Below are positions 10,700 through 19,704 of a stretch of 64,000 bases of DNA, piece after piece. The stretch comes from Steroidobacteraceae bacterium. GTDB taxonomy: Bacteria; Pseudomonadota; Gammaproteobacteria; Steroidobacterales; Steroidobacteraceae. The notes below the pieces were generated by a model. That model saw only the letters and a program-made list of their open reading frames with translations, had not been told where the DNA came from and did no database searches. Position 1 is the first letter of the stretch. The number at the start of each line of letters is the position of its first letter. A program made the position numbers and the translations under genes. The stretch lies in NCBI GenBank assembly GCA_025458905.1, contig JALORN010000021.1:31689-95688 (forward strand). Direction: 5' to 3'.

Positions 10700-11182
10700 A
10701 TGTTCGACCTGCACCCGACCCGCATCGCCGAGCTGCTGCAGCTGGTCACCGCGCCCGCGTTCCTGATCGCCGGCATCGGCACCTTCGTCAGCGTGCTGAC
10801 CGCGCGCCTGGCGCGCGTCGTCGACCGCGCGCGCGACGAGGACGACGACGCGGACGACGACACGCGCGAGCCCAACCCGGCGCGCATCGAGTTCGACCGG
10901 CGGATGCGCGAGATGCTCGCGCTGCGCGCGCGGCTGATCAACCGCGCCATCGCGCTCGCCACCGCGAGCGCCATCGCGGTCTGCCTGCTGATCGCGGCGC
11001 TGTTCCTCGACAGCCTGACGGCAGTGGACATGTCGTGGATGATCGGCATGCTGTTCGTGGCGACCGTGTTCACGCTGGCCGCGAGCCTGCTCGTGTTCCT
11101 GCGCGAGGTGTTCGTCGCGACCTCGATGCTGCGGCGCTCGAATTTCCGTCCGGGGCGTGGCGCGCTGCGCCGCGCCGCCTGA
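10700..11182 (+). CDS. DUF2721 family membrane protein
   Basis: The 160-residue protein matches DUF2721: an N-terminal amphipathic stretch (RIAELLQLVTAPAFLIAGIGTFVSVL), then LARVVDRAR, a highly acidic loop (EDDDADDD) and two more hydrophobic helices (about 92-112 and 116-137). Function of the family is unknown. It follows the L,D-transpeptidase by 11 bp and probably belongs to the same transcript, so an envelope role is plausible. Confidence 0.85.
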   Translation: MFDLHPTRIAELLQLVTAPAFLIAGIGTFVSVLTARLARVVDRARDEDDDADDDTREPNPARIEFDRRMREMLALRARLINRAIALATASAIAVCLLIAALFLDSLTAVDMSWMIGMLFVATVFTLAASLLVFLREVFVATSMLRRSNFRPGRGALRRAA

Positions 11183-11246
11183 CCGCCGGGCGCGAGTTTG
11201 CTAGGCTAGCGGCCACAAGAACGGCGCGGCCGTCCCCGGGGGTAAC

Positions 11247-11939
11247 GTGGTCGAAGAACTCAGCCTGGCGCACGGGCTCGTGCGCTACCTGCACATCCTG
11301 CTGTTCGTCTACTGGCTCGGCGGCGACGCCGGCGTGTTCTACTCGAGCGGCTTCGTCACCAACCCGAAGCTCACGCGCGACCAGCGCCTCACGGCCTTCA
11401 AGATCTTCGTCAACCTCGACATGCTGCCGCGCTACTGCCTGGCGCTGATGCTGACGGTCGGCGGCGTGCTCGCCGAGTTCATCGGCTACGACCACCCGTT
11501 GTGGCAGACCATCCTGATCGTCGCGCTCGGCCCCATCTGGGTCTGGGTCGTGCACACCATCCACGTGAAGGAAGGCACCGAGTTCGGCAAGAAGCTCGCC
11601 ACGCTCGACCGCCAGTTCCGCGTGTTCATGATCGTCGCGATCCTCGCGTCGGTCGCTTACCACTGGACGACCGGCCCGCTGCGCCCCTATCCGTGGCTCG
11701 CGGCGAAACTGCTGATCTTCGCCTTCCTGATCTTCTGCGGCTTCATGATCCGCATCAAGATCCCGCCGTTCATCGACGGCTTCCGCACGCTCGCCAGCAC
11801 CGGCCCGACGCCCGAGAGCGATCGCAAGATGATCGAGGGCATGGGCGCCTGCCGGCCCTACGTGCTGCTGATCTGGGCGGGCGTCGCGATCTCCGCGCTG
11901 ATCGGCGTGCTGAAGCCCGGGCAGGGCCCGATCGGCTGA
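11247..11939 (+). CDS. Polytopic membrane protein, CopD/DUF2269-like layout
   Basis: This 230-residue protein starts at GTG and has about five membrane helices. Helix 1 carries YLHILLFVYWLGGDAGVFYSS, which resembles CopD/DUF2269-type proteins where intramembrane His residues bind haem or metal. Further in-membrane or edge histidines appear in VWVVHTIHVKEG and VAYHWTTG. I cannot assign a function. It lies 64 bp after the DUF2721 gene and 63 bp before the ABC adaptor gene, so it may be separately transcribed. Confidence 0.75.
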   Translation: MVEELSLAHGLVRYLHILLFVYWLGGDAGVFYSSGFVTNPKLTRDQRLTAFKIFVNLDMLPRYCLALMLTVGGVLAEFIGYDHPLWQTILIVALGPIWVWVVHTIHVKEGTEFGKKLATLDRQFRVFMIVAILASVAYHWTTGPLRPYPWLAAKLLIFAFLIFCGFMIRIKIPPFIDGFRTLASTGPTPESDRKMIEGMGACRPYVLLIWAGVAISALIGVLKPGQGPIG

Positions 11940-11990
11940 TCCGGCCGGCGAGCTTCGGAAACTCGCGCCGGCCCGGGACTCGACGGCCGG

Positions 11991-11996
11991 TAGAAT
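11991..11996 (+). promoter_or_regulatory. Candidate -10 element with near-leaderless start
   Basis: TAGAAT matches the sigma-70 -10 consensus at 5 of 6 bases and lies 6 bp before the ATG of the adaptor gene at 12003. Transcription would start at or next to the ATG. No convincing -35 is visible upstream in this GC-rich sequence, so the call is tentative. Confidence 0.3.
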
Positions 11997-12002
11997 GGCT
12001 GC

Positions 12003-13007
12003 ATGAAGCGGGTCCCGCTGATCCTGTTCCTGCTCGCGCTCGGCGGCATCGCGGGGTGGTTCGGCTGGCAGCGCCTGAAGCCGCCGGAGGTCGCGCTGGT
12101 CGCGCCGACCCGCGGCCCGGCGGTCGACGCCGTGTACGCGACCGGGCTGGTCGAGCCGTCGCTCGAGATCCGCATCGCGCCCCGCGCCGCGGGCCGCATC
12201 GTCGAGCTGCATGCGGACGAGGGCGACAGCGTGCGCGCCGGCCAGCTGCTCGCGCGCCTCGAGGACGCCGACCTGCGCGCCTCGGTCACCGAGCTCGAGT
12301 CGAAGGTCGAGTACGCGCGCTCGCAGTTCCGGCGCAACACCGAGCTGCGCCGCGCGGCGCTGATCTCGCAGGATGCGCTAGACCGGGCGCGCACCGACCT
12401 CGCGGCCGCCGAGGCGACGCTGCGCCGCGCCCGCGAGCAGGCGGGCTTCATGCGCCTCACCGCGCCCGCGTCCGGGCGCATCATCCGCCGCGACGGTGAG
12501 ATCGGCGAGTACGTGCCGGTCAACCAGGTGCTGTTCTACATGGCGGGGCCGGCACCGCTGCGCATCACCGCCGACGTCGACGAGGAGGACGTGCCGCGGG
12601 TGCAGCGCGGCCAGCGCGTGCTGATCCGCGTCGACGCCTTCCCGGAGCAGGTGTTCGAGGGCACGGTCGGCGAGATCACGCCGCGCGGCGACCCGGTGGC
12701 GCGGGCCTACCGCGTGCGCATCGCGCTCGCGGGCGAGCCGCCGCTGCAGATCGGCATGAGCGCCGAGACCAACATCGTGATCGCGCAGCGCGAGCAGGCG
12801 CTGCTGCTGCCGGCCGCCGCGGTCGTCGACGGCCACGTCTGGACGGTCGACGCGGGACGCGCACGGCGCCGGCCCGTGACCATCGGCGTGCGCGCGCCGG
12901 ACAAGGTGGAGATCCGCGGCGGCCTGGCCGCCTCCGACCGCGTGATCGCCGAGCCGCCCGAGGGCCTCGAGGAGGGCAGCCGGGTCGCGGTGAAGGGCGC
13001 GCCGTGA
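12003..13007 (+). CDS. HlyD/MacA-like periplasmic adaptor subunit
   Basis: The 334-residue protein has one N-terminal membrane anchor (LILFLLALGGIAGWFGW), a lipoyl-like half (IAPRAAGRIVELHADEGDSVRAGQLLARLE), an alpha-hairpin (about 95-155), the second lipoyl half (LTAPASGRIIRRDGEIGEYV) and a beta-barrel domain. It should link the inner-membrane ABC transporter encoded next to the outer envelope. The hairpin is short for a TolC-docking adaptor. The gene overlaps the permease by GTGA and begins an adaptor-permease-ATPase operon. Confidence 0.92.
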   Translation: MKRVPLILFLLALGGIAGWFGWQRLKPPEVALVAPTRGPAVDAVYATGLVEPSLEIRIAPRAAGRIVELHADEGDSVRAGQLLARLEDADLRASVTELESKVEYARSQFRRNTELRRAALISQDALDRARTDLAAAEATLRRAREQAGFMRLTAPASGRIIRRDGEIGEYVPVNQVLFYMAGPAPLRITADVDEEDVPRVQRGQRVLIRVDAFPEQVFEGTVGEITPRGDPVARAYRVRIALAGEPPLQIGMSAETNIVIAQREQALLLPAAAVVDGHVWTVDAGRARRRPVTIGVRAPDKVEIRGGLAASDRVIAEPPEGLEEGSRVAVKGAP

Positions 13008-14248
13008 GCCTGCACCTCGACATCGCGTTCTCGCACCTGCGCAGCCGCCGCCGCCAGACCGTGGTCTCGCTGCTCGGCGTGGTGCTCGGCGTGGCGTTCT
13101 TCCTCGCCGTCTCGGCCCTGATGCGCGGCTCCGAGCTCGACCTGGTCGCGCGCCTGGTCGACACGGCGCCGCACATCACCGTCTACGACGAATACCGCGA
13201 GGCGCGCCCGCAGCCCGCGCGGCTGCTCTGGCCCGAGGGTGCGGTCGCGATCCGCGGCGTCAAGCCCAAGGCCGAGCGACGCGGCATCCGCCAGTACCGC
13301 CGCAAGCTGCAGACCATCGACGCGATCCGCGGCACCCAGGCCGCGCCGGTGCTGGTCTCGCAGGCGATCTTCAGCTTCGCCGGCCGCGACGAGGCCGTGA
13401 CGCTCTCCGGCATCGAGCCGGCGCGGATGAAGGGCGTCAGCACGATCGACGAGGACATCGTCGCCGGCAGCCTCGACGCGGTCGACACCAACCCCAACGG
13501 CATCATCATCGGGCGCGCGCTCGCGCGGAAGCTCAGCCTGGAGATGGGTGACACCGTGTCGGTGGTCTCGCCCACCGGCAACGTGCGCGCGATGAAGATC
13601 GTGGGCCTGTTCGAGACCGGCAACGCCGGCTACGACGAAGGCCAGACCTTCGCGCAGCTGACGCGCGTGCAGGCCCTGATGAACCGCCCGAACGTCGCCA
13701 ACCTGATCGTGGTGCGGATGCAGGACGCGTACGCGGCGCGCACCGCCGCGGCCTTCATCGAGCGCAGCCTCGGCTACAAGTCGGTGTCCTGGCAGGAGGC
13801 GAGCAAGGACCTGCTCGATGCCCTGACGGTCCGCAACGTGATCATGTACACCGTGGTGGGCGCGATCCTGCTGGTCGCCTGCTTCGGCATCTACAACGTC
13901 ATCTCCACCGTCGTGCTCGAGAAGACCCGCGACATCGCGATCCTGAAGTCCATGGGCTTCCATGCCCGCGACATCCGCCTGATCTTCGTGATCGAGGGCG
14001 CGGTGATCGGCATCGGCGGCAGCCTGCTCGGCATGGCGATGGGCAGCGGCATGATGCGCGCCGTCGAGCAGGTGGAGATCAAGCCGCCGGGTTCGACCGA
14101 GTCGATCACCCTGCCGATCTACTGGGGCATCGACCAGTTCGCGCTCGCCGCGGCGTTCGCGATCCTCTCGGCGGTGTTCGCGGCCTGGCTGCCGGCGCGC
14201 AAGGGCGGGCGCGTGCAACCGGTCGACATCCTGCGGGGCGCCGCGTGA
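13004..14248 (+). CDS. MacB/FtsX-type ABC transporter permease
   Basis: The 414-residue protein starts at GTG inside the adaptor stop codon. It has the four-helix MacB topology: one N-terminal helix (VVSLLGVVLGVAFFLAVSAL), a large periplasmic MacB_PCD domain (about 45-270), and three C-terminal helices with the FtsX motif (ARDIRLIFVIEGAVIGIGGSL). The end AWLPARKGGRVQPVDILRG is typical of FtsX permeases. Its partner ATPase is encoded by a separate gene directly downstream, unlike E. coli MacB where the two are fused. The substrate is unknown. Confidence 0.93.
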   Translation: MSLHLDIAFSHLRSRRRQTVVSLLGVVLGVAFFLAVSALMRGSELDLVARLVDTAPHITVYDEYREARPQPARLLWPEGAVAIRGVKPKAERRGIRQYRRKLQTIDAIRGTQAAPVLVSQAIFSFAGRDEAVTLSGIEPARMKGVSTIDEDIVAGSLDAVDTNPNGIIIGRALARKLSLEMGDTVSVVSPTGNVRAMKIVGLFETGNAGYDEGQTFAQLTRVQALMNRPNVANLIVVRMQDAYAARTAAAFIERSLGYKSVSWQEASKDLLDALTVRNVIMYTVVGAILLVACFGIYNVISTVVLEKTRDIAILKSMGFHARDIRLIFVIEGAVIGIGGSLLGMAMGSGMMRAVEQVEIKPPGSTESITLPIYWGIDQFALAAAFAILSAVFAAWLPARKGGRVQPVDILRGAA

Positions 14249-15054
14249 ACGCGGCGCCGCCGCCGGAGCGCGCGTCACCCGCCGGCCGCGAGGCACCGCG
14301 GTCGAGCGTGCTGGTCGCCGAGAGGCTCACGCGTCGCCTCGAAGGCGAGGTGCCGGTGACCCTGGTCGAGGAGGCCGACGTGCAGATCGGGCGCGGCGAG
14401 TTCGTCGTGATCCGCGGCCCCTCGGGCTCGGGCAAGTCGTCGCTGCTCTACCTGCTCGGTCTGCTCGACCGCCCGACCTCGGGACGGCTGCTGCTCGAAG
14501 GCGAGGACACCAGTGGCTTCGACGAGGACCGCCTCGCCGACGTGCGCCTCGCCAAGCTCGGCTTCGTGTTCCAGTTCCACTTCCTGCTGAACGAGTTCTC
14601 GGCGCTCGACAACGTGATGATGCCGATGCGCCGCCTCGGGCGCCTCGACGCCGACGCGCGCCGCGAGCGCGGCCTGCGGATCCTGCGCGACCTCGGGCTC
14701 GCGGGCCACGAGCACAAGCGCCCGAGCCAGCTCTCCGGTGGCCAGCGGCAGCGGGTCGCGATCGCCCGCGCGCTCGCCAACGACCCGGTGATCGTGCTGG
14801 CCGACGAGCCGACCGGCGCGCTCGACACCAAGTCGAGCGGCAACGTTCGCGACATCCTGCGCGAGCTCGCCAGCGGCCAGGACCGCAGCATCATCGCGGT
14901 CACCCACGACCTGCACTTCGCCAGCGCCGCGGACCGCCAGATCGAGATCGTCGATGGCCGGATCGTGCCGACCGGCACGATGGCGACGCTGGAGGCGGCC
15001 GCCGCGGCCGCGAAGGCCGCCGGGACTCAGACCGGCGCGGCGCCGGCGTCGTAG
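14245..15054 (+). CDS. ABC transporter ATPase, MacB/LolD type
   Basis: The 269-residue ATPase has Walker A GPSGSGKSSLL, Q-loop VFQFHFLLNEF, signature LSGGQRQRVAIA, Walker B VIVLADEPTGALD and the H-loop in AVTHDLHFA. It starts at GTG overlapping the permease stop and energises it. The first 28 residues and the Ala-rich tail extend beyond the usual 220-230. The last 28 bp overlap, tail to tail, the monooxygenase gene on the other strand. Confidence 0.94.
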   Translation: MNAAPPPERASPAGREAPRSSVLVAERLTRRLEGEVPVTLVEEADVQIGRGEFVVIRGPSGSGKSSLLYLLGLLDRPTSGRLLLEGEDTSGFDEDRLADVRLAKLGFVFQFHFLLNEFSALDNVMMPMRRLGRLDADARRERGLRILRDLGLAGHEHKRPSQLSGGQRQRVAIARALANDPVIVLADEPTGALDTKSSGNVRDILRELASGQDRSIIAVTHDLHFASAADRQIEIVDGRIVPTGTMATLEAAAAAAKAAGTQTGAAPAS

Positions 15055-16196
15055 TCGTAGAGGGTACGCAGCTCGGCCATGCCGGCGCCGAGCGCCCTCA
15101 CCTGCTGCCGCGGATCGTCCGCGAAGTAGGTCAGCGCACGGGCGCGCGACATCACCAGCGCATCGGTCACGCGCCCGAGCCGCGCCTGTTCGTAGCGCCG
15201 CAGCGCCTCGTCGGGCGTCGCGGCCGCCGCGGCGGCGCGGCCGATCACCGCCGCGTCCTCGAGCGCCATCACGGCGCCCTGACCGGTGAACGGGGGCATC
15301 GCATGCGCGGCGTCGCCGAGCAGCGTGGCGCGGCCGCGCGTCCAGGTGGGCAGCGGGTCGCGGTCGAAGAGGCCCCACTTGAAGAGCTTCCCCGGCGGCA
15401 CGAGTTCGAGCAGCCGCCGCGAGTGCGGCTCGAAGTCGGCGAACTCGGCCAGCAGTTCCTCGCGCGTCGCGCCGACCGACCAGCCTTCCTCGGTCCAGGC
15501 GCTGCGCTGCGCGATCGCGACGATGTTCACCAGTGCGCCGCCGCGCAGCGGATAGCGCATCAGCAGACGGCGCGGCCCGACCGTCATGCAGAGCGGCGGG
15601 TCGAGCAGCGCGGGCGGCACCTGCTCGCCCGGCACGAGGCCACGGTAGGCGAGGTAGCCGGTGAAGTTCGGCCGGTCCGGCCCGAACAGCGCCGCACGCG
15701 TCACCGAGTGGATGCCGTCGGCCCCGACCAGCCAGTCGGCCGTGGCGCGCGTGCCGTCCCGCAGCTGCAGGCTGACGCCGTCGGGGCGCGACTCGATCGC
15801 CGCCACCCCGTTGCCCGTCGCGAGGCAGCCGGGGTCGGCCGCGCGCACCGCCGCGGCGAGCGCGGCGTGCAGGTCGGCGCGGTGCACGTGGTAGAGCGGC
15901 AGGCCGTAGCGCTCGCCGGACTGGTCCTGGGCGAGCGTCACCAGCACCTCGCCGGTCGCGTAGTGGCGGATCGCGCCCGCGGGCGGGCGGCTGCCGATGC
16001 GCTCGAGCTCGGCGCGCAGGCCGAGCGCCACCAGCGCCTTGCCGGCATTCGGCGTGATGCTGAGCCCCGCACCGACCTCGGCGAGCTCGGCGACCTGCTC
16101 GTAGAGGCGCACGCGCTGCCCCGCGCGCAGCAGCGCGAGCGCCGCCGCAAGCCCGCCGATGCCGGCACCGACGACGACGACCTGCGAGCCCTTCAT
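15027..16196 (-). CDS. FAD-dependent monooxygenase (salicylate/3-hydroxybenzoate hydroxylase-like)
   Basis: The 389-residue flavoprotein has the N-terminal dinucleotide fold VVVVGAGIGGLAAALAL, the family's DG motif in LVGADGIHSVTR, and the second FAD motif in RATLLGDAAHAMPPF with GQGAVMALEDA. This is the class A aromatic hydroxylase family (NAD(P)H, O2); the substrate cannot be read. The start at 16196 gives the canonical N-terminus and an ATGA overlap with the upstream CpeT-like lipoprotein gene. The open frame running further upstream is out of place because it overlaps that gene. Confidence 0.92.
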   Translation of the reverse strand: MKGSQVVVVGAGIGGLAAALALLRAGQRVRLYEQVAELAEVGAGLSITPNAGKALVALGLRAELERIGSRPPAGAIRHYATGEVLVTLAQDQSGERYGLPLYHVHRADLHAALAAAVRAADPGCLATGNGVAAIESRPDGVSLQLRDGTRATADWLVGADGIHSVTRAALFGPDRPNFTGYLAYRGLVPGEQVPPALLDPPLCMTVGPRRLLMRYPLRGGALVNIVAIAQRSAWTEEGWSVGATREELLAEFADFEPHSRRLLELVPPGKLFKWGLFDRDPLPTWTRGRATLLGDAAHAMPPFTGQGAVMALEDAAVIGRAAAAAATPDEALRRYEQARLGRVTDALVMSRARALTYFADDPRQQVRALGAGMAELRTLYDYDAGAAPV

Positions 16197-16879
16197 CGCG
16201 ATACCCGCGGCGCGCGCAGCAGCCCGGCGCCCGGGAACAGCGGCCGGCCGTCCTCGCCGTAGAGGATGTCCTCGATCGCGAACGCGTCGCGCGCCAGCTC
16301 GTAGGTCAGCTCCGGCGAGATGCGCTGCCGGAACGCGGCGCTGTCGTAGCTGCACTGCTCGCGTCGCACCCGCGCGCGGTACTGCCCCGGCGCCGCGCCG
16401 CGCTCCCAGCGGATCGCGCACTCGATCGGGAAGTTCATCAGCATCCCCGGCTGCAGCGCATTGAGCGCCGCCGGGTCCTGCTCCAGGTTCGCGTAGCCCT
16501 GCTTCGGGAAGAACACGTAGGAGCGCATCCGGTTGAAGGCGCGATCGCGCGCACGGTCGAACACGTAGACCTTCTGCTGGAACGGCACCGTCGAGTCGAA
16601 GCCGTCGCGCGAGATCTGGTGGTAGAACACCGTGTCGCCGCCGAACTGCGGCGCGACGATCGGTACGATCTTGTGGTAGAGCCGGCCGCCCGGCGCCGGC
16701 CCCTCGTAGCGGCCCGGCAGCAGCGCGAGGATCTCGCGGAGCTCGGTCTCGAGCGGGGGCGCCGCATCGGCTGCACCGCGGCCGGCCGCACAGCCGGCGA
16801 CGGCGCAGGCCAGCACCAGCATCATCGGGAAGGCACGCGCCTGCGCTCGCCGGCGCCCGGTTGCATCGTGGATGGGCAT
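16193..16879 (-). CDS. CpeT-like lipoprotein (paralogue 1)
   Basis: The 228-residue protein has a lipoprotein signal ending in the lipobox AVAGC (Cys30). The mature part starts with ILALLPGRYEG and has a conserved-looking cysteine pair (Cys154 in IECAIRW, Cys176 in REQCSY). The PGRY start, paired cysteines and late EDILYGEDGRPLFPG block resemble the CpeT/CpcT family, known from cyanobacterial phycobilin attachment but also found scattered elsewhere. Two longer relatives lie at 23786-24871 and 28389-29417. Its stop overlaps the FAD monooxygenase start. Family assignment is by eye; bilin binding here is not implied. Confidence 0.7.
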   Translation of the reverse strand: MPIHDATGRRRAQARAFPMMLVLACAVAGCAAGRGAADAAPPLETELREILALLPGRYEGPAPGGRLYHKIVPIVAPQFGGDTVFYHQISRDGFDSTVPFQQKVYVFDRARDRAFNRMRSYVFFPKQGYANLEQDPAALNALQPGMLMNFPIECAIRWERGAAPGQYRARVRREQCSYDSAAFRQRISPELTYELARDAFAIEDILYGEDGRPLFPGAGLLRAPRVSR

Positions 16880-16963
16880 GGGCCGGATTCTAGCGGCCGC
16901 GCGCCACGCGCGGAGCGCCACGAGGGGCTCGCCTCGCGCCGACGCCTCGGCTAACGTGCGGCC

Positions 16964-17275
16964 GTGGACATCGATGCCAGGCGCCGCGCCCTCGCCGGCG
17001 CGCTCAAGCCACCCGTGACGGACGCCGCCAAGAAGGCCGCGCCGGTGCGCGTCGAGCGCCAGGTCGCCGGCCGCGGCGGCAAGGGCGTCTCGGTGATCAC
17101 CGGGCTGCCCCTGCCACCGGCCGAGCTCGAGGCGCTCGCCGCCAGGCTCAAGAAGACCTGCGGCTGCGGCGGGACGGTTCGAAATGGAACGATCGAGATC
17201 CAGGGCGACCACCGTGACCGCCTGGTCGATGAGCTGACCCGCCTGGGCTGGTCGGCGAAGCGCTCGGGCGGCTGA
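16964..17275 (+). CDS. yciH: SUI1/eIF1-family translation factor YciH
   Basis: The 103-residue protein starts at GTG and matches YciH/eIF1: [15 protein letters not shown], then [27 protein letters not shown]1 proteins bind the ribosomal P-site area and affect start-codon selection; in bacteria the role is accessory. The N-terminal 30 residues form a basic tail. The 3' 128 bp overlap the open frame of the rhlE C-terminus on the opposite strand, which is odd for two conserved genes. Confidence 0.93.
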   Translation: MDIDARRRALAGALKPPVTDAAKKAAPVRVERQVAGRGGKGVSVITGLPLPPAELEALAARLKKTCGCGGTVRNGTIEIQGDHRDRLVDELTRLGWSAKRSGG

Positions 17276-18765
17276 CGCCTTCGCCCGCCTGCGCCTCGCG
17301 CAGCGCGTTGCCGAGGCTGAAGCCGGCGGGCTGGGTCGCCCCGGGCGCCACGCCGCGACCCCCTCGGCCCTGGCCCTGGCCCCCGCCACCGCCGTGGCCG
17401 CGACCGCCGCCGTGACCGCGGCCACCCGTTCCGGCGCCACCGTGACCACGACCACCCTGGCCGCGCCCGCCGCCGTGGCCACCGCCACCGCGACGCCCCT
17501 CCGCGCGACCGTGTCCCTGGCCCTGGCCGCGGCCCTCGGCGTGGCCGTGACCCCGACCGCCGCCCTGTCCGGCCTGCTCCCGCGGCCCCGGCGCCGCGCC
17601 GCCACCGAGCTGCGGCGCGCGCATCGCGACAGGCTTCGGCTCGACGATGCCGAACTGCGGCACCGCGGCGAAGGGCACCGTCGCGCGCATCGTCTTCTCG
17701 ATGTCGCGCAGCAGCGTGGCCTCGTCGGGCGCCACCAGCGAGACCGCGCGGCCGGTCGAACCGGCGCGCGCCGTGCGGCCGATGCGGTGCACGTAGTCCT
17801 CGGGCACGTTCGGCAACTCGTAGTTGACGACCTGCGGCAGTTCCTTGATGTCGAGGCCGCGCGAGGCGACCTCGGTCGCCACCAGCGCGCGGATCCGTCC
17901 GGCCTTGAAGTCCTCGAGCGCGCGCACCCGCGCCGACTGGCTCTTGTTGCCGTGGATCGCCGCGGCACTGACGCCGCCGCCCTCGAGCTGCTCGGCGAGG
18001 CGGTTCGCGCCGTGCTTGGTGCGCGTGAACACCAGCGCCTGCTGCCACGGACCCTCGTCGGTCGCGCCGTGCTCGAACAGGTGCACCAGGAGGTGGCGCT
18101 TCTGCTCCTTCGGTACGCGGTAGGCGAGCTGGTCGACGCGGTCGGCCGTCTTGTTGCGCGGCGTGACCTCGATCGCGACCGGATCCTTCAGGAAGCGCTC
18201 GGCGAGCCGGCGGATGTCGTCGGAGTAGGTCGCCGAGAACATCAGGTTCTGCCGCTGCTGCGGCAGCATGCGGATGATCTGCTTGATCGCGTGGATGAAG
18301 CCCATGTCGAGCATGCGGTCGGCTTCGTCGCACCTTCGAGAGGTCGCAGAGGTTGCGCTCCGCGAGGTCGATCAGGCGGCCCGGCGTCGCGATCAGCAGG
18401 TCGCAGCCGGCGCGCAGCCCGTCGATCTGCGGGCGCTCGCCGACGCCGCCGAAGATCACCAAGGTGCGCAGGTTCTTGTGGGCGCCATAGTCCGCGGCGC
18501 TCTCGGCGATCTGCGCCGACAGCTCGCGCGTCGGCGAGAGCACCAGCACGCGCGGTGCCTTGCCCTGGGCGGACCCGAGCTTCTGCAGCAGCGGCAGCAC
18601 GAAGCTCGCCGTCTTGCCGGTGCCGGTCTGCGCGCCGGCGAGCACGTCGCGGCCGGAGAGCACCGCGGGGATCGCCTGCAGCTGGATGGGGGTCGGCGTG
18701 GTGTAGCCCTTGTCGGCCACGGCACGCAGCAGCTCGGGCTCGAGCCCGAGGGATTCGAATGACAT
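17148..18765 (-). pseudogene. rhlE: DEAD-box RNA helicase RhlE, disrupted by a frameshift at motif II
   Basis: The N-terminal frame (start 18765) has the Q motif GYTTPTPIQ, motif [17 protein letters not shown] and ATPGRL, and runs to LCDLSKV. The other frame resumes at [11 protein letters not shown] and continues through [15 protein letters not shown] and [10 protein letters not shown] to a Gly/His/Arg-rich tail. At about 18330 the expected hydrophobic strand between SKV and DEAD (about five codons) is missing and the frame shifts, consistent with loss of about 14 bp. The two halves are otherwise intact, so this is either a recent lesion or an assembly error. The tail (about 17340-17590) is low-complexity GGRGHGG-type sequence, then reads antisense into yciH. 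Confidence 0.85.
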
Positions 18766-19005
18766 CGTTGGGGATTCCTTGGAAAGAACGGGTGCTGGCC
18801 CGCGGGGGCCAGATGGACTCGCATCGACGGCGGTGACGCCGTGGCGGTCAGTAGCGAGGGGATTTAGGGTCGAGGTACGGGCGCTGCCGGGGAAGTCCCC
18901 CGGGACCTGCGACGCGTCTCCGACACACGGCGCGGGTGCGCTGACTCACGAACAAAGGGGGCGCTGACCGCGCGACCCTGATTTGGTGGCCGTACTATAC
19001 ACGAG

Positions 19006-19704
19006 ATGGATGCTCCCGCACGCGCCGTTCTCAGGATCGAGAACCTCGTCAAGCGCTACCGACCCGATCGCCCTCCCGTGCTCGACGGGCCCTCGCTCGA
19101 GCTGCGTGAGGGCGAGTACGTGGCGATCATGGGCGAGTCGGGCGTCGGCAAGTCGACCCTGCTGAACCTGCTCGCGGGCCTGGACCGTCCCGACGCGGGC
19201 CGCATCGTGTTCGACGACACCGACGTCGGCGCACTCGACGACGACGCGGCCACGCTGCTGCGCCGTCGCCACATGGGCTTCGTGTTCCAGGCCTTCCACG
19301 TGCTGCCCTACCTCACGGTGGCGCAGAACGTCGCGCTGCCGCTGCAGCTGCTCGAAGTGGCGCCGGCGGAGCGCGAGGCGCGCGTCGGGGCGATGCTCGG
19401 CGCGGTCGGGCTCGGCGGCTGCGGCCCGCGCCATCCGCGCGAGCTCTCCGGCGGCGAGCTGCAGCGGGTCGCGATCGCACGCGCGCTGGTGCACCGCCCG
19501 CGCCTGCTGCTGGCCGACGAGCCCACCGGCAACCTCGACCCGCGCACCGCAGGACAGGTGCTCACGCTGCTGCGCGAGCAGGTGCGGGGCAACGCGGGCG
19601 CCGGGATCCTGATCACGCATTCGCTCGCGGCCGCCGAGACCGCGGACCGCATCCTCGTCCTGGACGGGCGGCGGCTCGCGGCGCGGGCGACGGCCGCGCG
19701 ATGA
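19006..19704 (+). CDS. ABC transporter ATPase, LolD/AttE-like
   Basis: The 232-residue ATPase has Walker A GESGVGKSTLL, Q-loop VFQAFHVLPYLTV, signature LSGGELQRVAIA, Walker B LLLADEPTGNLD and the H-loop ITHSLA. It belongs to the LolD/MacB/FtsE class that drives FtsX-type permeases. The stop overlaps the permease start by ATGA. Together with the next two genes it forms an ATPase-FtsX permease-CrtC/AttH set resembling the attEFGH exporter. Confidence 0.94.
   Translation: MDAPARAVLRIENLVKRYRPDRPPVLDGPSLELREGEYVAIMGESGVGKSTLLNLLAGLDRPDAGRIVFDDTDVGALDDDAATLLRRRHMGFVFQAFHVLPYLTVAQNVALPLQLLEVAPAEREARVGAMLGAVGLGGCGPRHPRELSGGELQRVAIARALVHRPRLLLADEPTGNLDPRTAGQVLTLLREQVRGNAGAGILITHSLAAAETADRILVLDGRRLAARATAAR

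Noticed and set aside
16193..17968. 591-codon frame fusing the CpeT-like gene to sequence antisense of yciH and rhlE
   Set aside because: The lipoprotein signal and the start at 16879 define the gene; the upstream part is a shadow of rhlE.
18796..18811. TGGCCC/GGGCCA hairpin upstream of rhlE as a riboswitch or terminator
   Set aside because: The stem is only 6 bp with a 4-nt loop, no T-run and no recognised riboswitch motif; chance is likely at this GC content.
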